A DNA stretch of 64,000 nt from Haemaphysalis longicornis (taxonomy: Eukaryota > Arthropoda > Arachnida > Ixodida > Ixodidae), in contig CM023450.1 of NCBI GenBank assembly GCA_013339765.2, positions 103,150,344 through 103,214,343 on the forward strand. Direction: 5' to 3'. Shown one piece after another: positions 56,806 through 64,000 of the stretch (positions within the stretch are counted from its first letter, which is position 1; every line of letters starts with the position of its first letter). Under the pieces are notes generated by a model. That model searched no databases. It saw nothing but the letters and a program-made list of their open reading frames with translations, and was not told the origin of the DNA. Both the position numbers and the translations under genes were made by a program.

Positions 56806-58379
56806 TCATTCTCAGGCATTGATTCGTCGTCCTGGCCCAGACTTTAATGGAATCAGTCGTATATCTTATAGGCAAATCCTGATTCGTAGTTTTGGTACAA
56901 GCAGTTTAATGGAATCAGTCGTATATGTTAGAGGCAAACCGTGCTTTTCACCAGTGGAGCTGCTTAAACATGTGCTTGGTCCGGTGGCGCTAGCAAAAAG
57001 AACGGTGCTTCGCTTGTAAAGGAGTGTAACACAGCAGATAGAATATTAGAGAGTTTTAGTATTGCGTTTTCAGCCTTGCGCAAAGTGTTACCGCTCGCTA
57101 TTCCCTTGCGTCGGTGGAACTGCGCATGCGCAGCACCCAAAGTTGGTTTTGCATTTAGCGGCCATAAAACGAGCGCGGGCTATTTCAGCAAAGTAGCGTG
57201 CGTACGATACCGCTCTTGCGTGTCCCTGTGTTTACAACATGGGGGCAGGTACAGCGGAGCACCTAAGCGTTTTCTTTCATCTGTGTGCAGCAGTTTGCGT
57301 CTTATAGAAGAAATGTTTTGCTCCTGCATCCTTAAATAGCTCCCGTTGTTTGTACGTTGCTGTCGTGGTGAGCGAAACTAACGTGGCATCGCTGACTATC
57401 CGAGCAAAGCTCCTGCAGGCCGGCGTCGGATGCTGTGTGTGTGCTGTTGACGAGTTCACTTCACGGCGCAAGGCGACGGTGCGCTCCTGTGGGTGAATGG
57501 TGCTTGCTGTGTTAGAAATTAGTAATCACTGGCGGTGACTCAACTCAGTGGGTGCGGTTAAGAGCCTTCTGGGTTTGCGCCAGAGTGAAGTTACTTGCTG
57601 GTCGACCCCGCAAATCGCGTGAAGTGAGTGCGATGTTTACGACGGGCTGGAGGCAAAAGATCGCATTTTATTTTTGTGCCTCCGCCTCGCAGTACAATCG
57701 TTACGTCGCGTGTGTTCGAAACGGATTTCTGGATTGTTTTCGAGTCGAATAAAATGTATACATGAAACCCAGTCCTCTGGTTCTGCGCGTTGTGTGCGAT
57801 CGCCAAATCTAAGTAACCTCGGGGCTTCAGTGCTTCCGCTATTGAGTGTGCTTATGTAGAGGAATATATCTATCATGTTGTGCACGTTTTGCATTCAATA
57901 CCAAGGGGAATGCTTTTGATTCCGCTGGTTTGGCAGTCGTGCAAAATTCCGGGTGCTCACTGCTCGTTCGGCCAGATGAGTGCCGCTCCGCATTCAGTTA
58001 ATACTAGGTTCAACAGATGGCGCCATAAGCGTAAGCGGGCCGCAAAGCAAAACTGACGAAACGCTGGACTGAAACTCCCCGTGCGGTGCCGACGTAGCGT
58101 GCCGCAAGAATTTAACGTGTAACGTACGCAAAGGCACAAAACGCTATACTAAAACTCTCCATTATAACATTATAACATTATAGCACAAGGGGCAAATGCC
58201 TATGCGCACGCCTTACTATACCATTCCAATGGTGATAGTCTTTCTTGGGCCACTAAACGCAAAAAATCGGCGCAGCTTCCCTTCTTACCCCTTGGGATCT
58301 GCTCTCAGTATGGGGGACGGACCGGAACGGCCCTCCTGTAAAATCCGGCTAAACGTGGCCTTACTCCTCAACACTTCGC
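56806..58379. other. Unassigned sequence with a possible promoter
   Basis: No gene recognised. It includes a near-direct repeat of about 40 bp around 56848-56938 (TTTxATGGAATCAGTCGTATAT-like twice) and the NRF1-type palindrome at 57121-57132. The frame at 57552-57752 has no domain I know. Confidence 0.4.
57121..57132. promoter_or_regulatory. NRF1-type palindrome TGCGCATGCGCA
   Basis: Perfect match to the NRF1 (ewg in insects) binding palindrome, in moderately CpG-rich DNA. In animals this motif is enriched at CpG promoters. No first exon or transcription start can be identified from sequence alone. Confidence 0.35.
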
Positions 58380-58456
58380 CTAGCCTCGCAAGAACATCGC
58401 GAAACGTAACAAAGCTTAGCAAAGCCTGGCAAAACCTAGCAAGACTTAGCGAAACC
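58380..58456. repeat. Imperfect 10-bp tandem repeat
   Basis: Units resemble CTAGCAAAAC and recur about seven times with substitutions. Confidence 0.75.
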
Positions 58457-59989
58457 GGAAGAAGCTCGACCTCCAGCTCTACTGTTTCTCCAGCCTTGCC
58501 CCACTAGTGCAAGCTGCGCCATTTTTTTAACGTCCGTAGGACGAGGGAAGCCGCTCTTTTCCTCCTTCCGGCCCACCCTCTACCTTCGGCCGCCTGTTTG
58601 CGCCGGTCACTTCATATTTTGATATAAGCTGGGGTATATTGCCCTGAAAAAACACCTTCGCAGCGATGCATTTGTGACCGCTTCAAGATAGGTTGTTGTA
58701 AGCTGGCTTTTCCGCATTAGGTGTTGCGCAGTGAAGCCTACTCAAAATCCCCTTGAACGCTTCCCGGGCGCCACCATGAGGTTTGAGCGGCGGTTTGTGG
58801 CCAACCCCCACACACCTTTGTACGCCATCTACTTTCACAGGATGAAGTGGCGCTGATTTGTTTTTGCAGCGTTTAACTCTCATACCATATTCACCAACCA
58901 TCTGCAGTAACAAGCCCGGCTTTGGTAGGGCTGACCTCTTCTGTAGCTATAAAGAACCTTTTCCCCACCTCTGCAGTCGTGCACTTACGAGAAGTTCTAA
59001 CGGTTCTGTACTTTCGAAGTCGGAGTGTTTATTATTATAGCGTATGGAAATTTAAAAAAGGAGCTCTGAAAGTGCTCGCATTCAAGAAAAGAGTGGTTGG
59101 GGAAGGGGGGGGGGGGGCATGGTGCAACATTTGATTCCTGCAGCTCATGTCTCTACAAAACTTGCATATTCCTCGAATATGGGCCCAGGGGATGGGAGAG
59201 CACAGTCTTCAAAACAATAATTACGCATATTACCAAGCAACTGCGACTGAGGCTTGAAACGTTCCAAGGCTGTTCTCTGCATTCATGTTCCTGCTTGCCG
59301 TTTTGCATTTGGTTTCCCATGGCTGGCTGTTTCGCATGTTACTATTGTTATTGTTTGTTATCAGCGACACAATGCACTCGAACTTTCTAGCTGAGACGCC
59401 GGGGCTGTGTAACAAAAAAGGATGACCAAAACCTACAAGTTTTTGTTTCGTTTTCTTCTGTCAAAAGCTGGCGGTCGTTCTGTGTTCATTCACGGTACTC
59501 CAGGCACCGGACCTATACGGGTGGGTCGAAAGCTGTATTTTTTGTATTTAGACGGAAATTGTTGCCCCTTGTCCTGGTGCGGCATCTTTAGACGAGCGTA
59601 ACTTTTTCCAGGTCACGCTCACGCTTGGTCAACCGCGTTTGTTCCTCTGTTGATGTTCCTTTCTCGCGGGTGCGCTTGCGATCAATTTTTGTTCGAGGCC
59701 ATTTGTTCCACTTTGTCTCCACTTCTGGTTGGCGGGGGCGCGTTGGGATCAATGACGTTGACCCGCTCCTATTTCGTCCTTGTCCTGCTTTATATTTCTT
59801 GCTTATTAAGCTGTTGAAGATTACTTTTGAAGCGATACTAGGCTAAGCGAAAGGAAAATCCGGCGGTCCTGTATAGGCAGAAAACTCCTCCGGCGCAACA
59901 CCATGCGCACGCTCGAAAAAGGAGGGTTAAGAGGAGTTAGGAGTAAGGTAAGAAATTTGTAGATGGCGTAGTTACAGTCCCGCATCTAT
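58457..59989. other. Unassigned sequence
   Basis: Contains a 10-base G run near 59106-59117. The 76-codon minus frame at 58683-58913 and 97-codon plus frame at 59097-59390 show no domain. Confidence 0.45.
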
Positions 59990-61326
59990 AAGGGTGTCCC
60001 AGCTATCATGCCCAAGATTTAAAAAAAGAGTAATGCGTAACTCGAAGAAAACCTACAGCATAATGTTTGCAGTAGTGTGGAGAAGCGGGCAGCATTTTTC
60101 GTTAATAAGACTTAACTAATTAATTGTAATTAATTATCTAACTCGAGAACTACTGTCCTAATCCTAAAGTGTCAATGAGGCACTTGCAGGTACCCACGAG
60201 GGGCATCTAACTGCGGTATTTTCTGCGACGAACTAATCGCGTACACATTTATTCCGACTGATAAGAAAACCCCGAAATATGAAAAATATCACGTGACGGC
60301 GCCTCCGCGCGCATCGTAAACCAATGCCCTCAAACAGGCTGCCTCTGAGTTACCCACAATGAATTAAACGAAAGAAAGAAAGAAGAAATGCGACCGAGTT
60401 GGTGCTTATCTGCACACGCGCCCCGCGAATCTTGCTGTTGCTGCTCCTTCCGTGCATGCCGTATCAAGGTGGTGAGCTGCCTCTTCAGGCGGGTGACAGG
60501 CGAAGCAGTTGCTTTCAATCAGCTTATTTGGGGACGCTGCTTTACATGCGCGGGAAGCACCGTCACGTGGTATTTTTCGTATTTCGCGGGTTTTAGATCG
60601 ACTGCATCTCATTCACTCGCCTTGTCCCTGCTTCCGGCGTCGTCGGCGATTTGTCGGCGTCCGCCCCTCCCCATTCTCCTCGCCGCGTGAGCTGCGCTCT
60701 CCGCCGCTCACCCCTCTCCTCTCCGATAGCGAACACTCTCTCGCGAGGGTAAGGTCATGGATTGGATTCGATTGTGGCTTGGCTTGATGCTTGGCTGTTG
60801 CTTGGATTGGATTTGGATTGGATTGGATTGGATTAAAGTGGATTGTGTTGGATTGTGTTGCGTCATATCCGCGGCAGACGCACTGGCGCCGTCGCGTCCC
60901 CTCACCGTTATGCGCGCTATAAAACGCGGTGCGTGCGCCGCTCCGCTCCATCGTTCCAGCGCCGTTCCTCCGCTGTCCAACGCTGCAACGTGAACCCCCT
61001 ATGCGTCGCATCTACACAGGGGTTCCCGCGAGGGGAGGTGGGAGTTTTTCTTAATCAGTCAGAATAGATGAGACGCAATTAGATCGTCACTGAAAATGCT
61101 GCAGTTAGATGCCCCTCGTGGGTACCTACAAGTGCCTCATTGACACTTAATTGATTAGGACAGTAATTCTCGAGTTAAATAATTAATACAATTAATTAGT
61201 TCTCATTAATGAAAAAATTACTGAGCGCTTCTCCACAGTACTGCAAACATTATGCACTAGGTTTTCTTCGAGCAACGCCATTGCTCTTTTTTTAAATCTT
61301 GGTGCATGATAGCTGGGACACCCTGT
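59990..61326. mobile_element. DNA element with ~250-bp terminal inverted repeats
   Basis: 59990-60245 is an inverted, diverged copy of 61072-61326. The outer ends are AGGGTGTCCCAGCTATCATG and CATGATAGCTGGGACACCCT, flanked by TATA-like steps (CTATA on the left, GTATA on the right), compatible with a TA duplication. The interior of about 830 bp is GC-rich, has a GGATT pentanucleotide tract (60769-60860) and no transposase. It is probably a non-autonomous class II element with long termini; superfamily not determined. Part of the interior (60600-60990) is CpG-rich and could be captured host DNA. Confidence 0.75.
60769..60860. repeat. (GGATT)n degenerate pentanucleotide tract
   Basis: Core GGATTGGATTGGATTGGATT near 60814-60834, with degenerate units TTGGC, TTGGA and GTGGATTGTG on both sides. 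Frames of the WIGLDWI type come from this repeat. Confidence 0.85.
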
Positions 61327-62036
61327 ATACTGACCACCGGTAAGTGCGAACGCTGCATCGGAGGGAGCGCAAAGAGGCTCTCTCGTGGCAGAGCGCGCTG
61401 TCAGGGATCTACTGCGTGAAGAACAACACAGGCGACATCGGCGGGCAAGGGCGGAACCGGTGGGAGTGAGAAGCAGCGCCAACATTGTAATTAACGTGCA
61501 AACACCGCCCGCTCGTTTACAACTTCGCTGGTTAAACCGTCTGTATGGACCGCATGGAGGCATTATTTTATTCACCAACCGGCGCCCCACGAGTGCTTCA
61601 GGACATGCGTGGGTGTCGCAAGCTCGGCTGCAGTCCCCGTTCAGACATTGTTCTCACACCAGGCGTGCTGGAGCGGTGGCGAAAGTGTCAGCCAAAGAGG
61701 CGAGGGGAAGAGGGGGGGTGCGAGCCTCGACTTGCCCCTCTCCCTACTCCTCCCTCTTCCCTCCCCGCGCAGCCCCCAGGATTCGTTGTTCTACCTCCAC
61801 GAGCAGCTCTAGTGCCTGAACCCGAAATCCGCACGTGTTCGAGCGCGGCCAACATATTGTGGGTTTGCCGGGCCCACGCTGTGCACTTTGAACGTCACAC
61901 CGATTAAAGGTATGCCGGTTGGTGCATATGTGGGCAAGGAACAGCGCGAAAAATAAAGTACGACGGAAGAGCTTAGAGACACACCGCTGATCTGTGGCAC
62001 CTCGAACGTTGTTGGGGGTGTGTTTTCCTCGTTGGG
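61327..62036. other. Unassigned GC-rich sequence
   Basis: Frames of 144 and 120 codons on the plus strand and others on the minus strand overlap; composition (Arg/Pro/Ser) follows the base content. No domain seen. Confidence 0.45.
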
Positions 62037-62175
62037 ATGTGTGTGTGTGCGTGTGTGAGTTGCATGCTGTGTGCATGTGCGTGTGCGCGCGTGTGTGTGT
62101 GTGTGTGCGCGTGTGGGTGTGGTTCGTGCATGTGTGTGCTTGTGTGTGCATTGTGTGTGCGTGCGTGCGTGTGTG
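62037..62175. repeat. (GT)n imperfect microsatellite
   Basis: GT/GC-rich tract with frequent interruptions; frames CVCVC and THTHT are artefacts. Confidence 0.9.
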
Positions 62176-64000
62176 CGTGTGCTTTGACAGAAACTCAATT
62201 CTTAGATTTAACTCATGCGTGGTAAAACTTATTTTGTGATGCTAAAAGGAAAGGTACGCACTGTATAATTCGGTTTGATTAAATGGGTCTTAATGTCGCT
62301 TTGAAGACGAATGGCGATGACCATCCTAGGTTATAGAAGCTTGTAAGGATATACAGAAATATAAAACATAATGTTAGCAGTGCATTTTACTGGAAGCCAG
62401 CAAACTGATATGCCCAGCGGGGGTGCTTTGTACTAACTTTCCAAATCTAGGACTTGGCTTCTGCGGCAGCTTTCTGGTAGAGTAGGTTTCAGGTATAAAC
62501 ACAAGTGAAATAGTTGCTTGGAGCATCTAATCGGAATTCCTCTATGACAAGAGGCTAAGATAATTTACTTGTCGGTGTTTGGGCTGTGGCGGCAGCACAA
62601 AACCACGTTTAGCGCAGCCTTGCACAAATATAAAACCAAATAGGACAATTCAGGCAAAAGGTGTCGATGAATACCACCTCAAGAAAAAAAGGGGCCTGTG
62701 GTGTATACACGGTGCAATATGCGGGGAGGTAATTACAACCAAAAGGTGTTGCTACGATGAATAGCCCGTTCAAATGGCAGATAACGCCCATACGAAAGTT
62801 GAAAATACGTATTTTCGACGGGGTGTTTTTTTAAATGCAATGGGATCGAAATATAACCGTTGCGACGAGGGTGGGACGTTGATGTTTTGCGACGCTATTA
62901 ATGTACCTTGCACAATAGCAGTGACCTTCGTCGGGCAAAAGGCTCCAAAGAAGATATGGGCAAGACAGGGTCTGTATGTGCATATAGCTTTCTCTAGGTT
63001 CATGCGAAACACATTAAACATGAAGATAAATGTCTAAGACATATCTGCGCTTTTTTATGGCAGGTAGGTAAAGGTTATTACCAAAAATGACTTTCGTTGT
63101 GAAATTTTTTTTCGAGCGAATATAAATCAACTTTCAGTTGCAGCCACTACCATATATAAACGCGTGCACCGGGCCTAAGCGCAAAGAGAAAATGACTCGC
63201 AACGAAGAGCTTGGCTGCAGACAAGAAGTGCCCTGAGTGTCAAGGAAGGGCCGCTTCCATAGCAAGCTCTATTTCCGTGGCCCTATACTCAAAAACCTGT
63301 GACTGGAATAAAGTGCGCCGTCTAACGGGAGCAAGAGAAATAAAAAGTCCTATCTCCTGGGTGGGCAGTAGAACTCGAAAGACAGGACATTATGGAAATG
63401 ATAATAGCTTCCGGCATGGTAGGAAGCATATTTGAAAGAAACTCCTCCGACTGGCGAAGGTTTGTGGCGCTGCAGTTGATACAACCGCTTTAAATACGCC
63501 TATGTGTCATGCACTTTCGATCCACAACGCAGCCTTTGTCCCAAGGCGGGCGGGAGAGCCTGTTGAGAGTTCAGGCACGTTTTCCAATAACCATCCTCTT
63601 ACGAGGGCCGTGTAGAAGGAGAAAGCTAGTTCTCATGAAAACGCGCGCAGCTGGAAAGAGGTCAAGGCCTGTTTTTGAGGCTTTGTGTCTGTCCTTGACA
63701 CGCCAGTGGCCGTTTTGGAAGGGAAGATAACGTTGAAGCCAGGACGTTATGGGAATCAGAGGCGCACCAAAAATTAATGTGAAATATCGCTCAACGGTTG
63801 GAAACAGCTTTTCAAACAATTGTATGCCAAGCAGTAGGTTGTATAGCGAAACTGCGCGAGCAGCATGACGCTAAGGTGGCAGTGAAGGTGCCAACCTCCG
63901 ATAATAAACTTTGAAACAAAGATGCGGCACTATACTGGAATTACAACATCGGTGCGAGGGTTAGATCCCCAAGTAAGGAAGGTTTTATCACATTGAACAT
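62176..64000. other. Unassigned sequence to window end
   Basis: AT-rich DNA with frames below 90 codons. 62774-63037 plus (87 codons) and its minus shadow are the longest; no domain recognised. Nothing else supported. Confidence 0.5.

Noticed and set aside
61385..61819. 144-codon plus ORF
   Set aside because: Composition follows GC content, and a second plus frame of 120 codons covers the same DNA.

Overview
The window looks like repeat-dense nuclear DNA from a hard tick (Ixodidae). The main evidence is three copies or remnants of a tRNA-derived SINE that I recognise as Ruka-type. Around them are I-clade, CR1/Jockey-type and RTE-type non-LTR retrotransposon fragments, many non-autonomous DNA transposons with visible termini, and long tetranucleotide microsatellites. 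There are no operons, ribosome binding sites, CRISPR arrays or dense coding. Most open frames are chance frames or decayed transposon reading frames.

Layout. 1-5.2 kb: little beyond one retroelement tail and a short tandem repeat. 5.2-7.4 kb: a DNA-transposon-like structure bounded by GTAAC palindrome arrays, containing a smaller inverted-repeat element with an Arg/Ala-rich repeat ORF, then a minus-strand SINE with a clear target-site duplication. 8.6-10.8 kb: the only recognisable non-transposon protein homology, an intronless, frameshifted neprilysin-family (M13) sequence without the zinc motif. 11.9-21.7 kb: a nested stack of minus-strand LINEs. One I-clade LINE (poly-A tail) sits inside another, and the first is itself split by a 1.68-kb element flanked by TTAA whose removal restores the reading frame. 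A third I-clade LINE follows. 23.9 kb: a long ATGT microsatellite. 26.7-27.5 kb: an RTE 3' end. 29.6-31.2 kb: a second, inverted copy of the TTAA element. 31.05-36.5 kb: a 2.7-kb direct tandem duplication whose second copy starts with about 580 bases of indel-rich sequence, which suggests an assembly join. 36.5-46 kb: retroelement tails, a 145-bp near-perfect inverted repeat, a hAT-like MITE with an 8-bp target duplication, a SINE split by a 243-bp insert, and an inverted-repeat-bounded array of about 150-bp units. 48.4-52.4 kb: a MITE, a second TTAA element family (2.7 kb) and a plus-strand SINE. 52.4-57 kb: microsatellites, hairpins, and a decayed LINE split by a second copy of the MITE. 60-61.3 kb: an element with inverted repeats of about 250 bp. 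The rest has no recognisable gene.

No set of genes here works together as a pathway or defence system. The interest lies in the order of transposon insertions, which can be read from target duplications and restored frames, and in several inverted-repeat elements whose families I cannot name. Real exons of spliced genes could be hidden in the unassigned stretches; that cannot be settled without transcripts.
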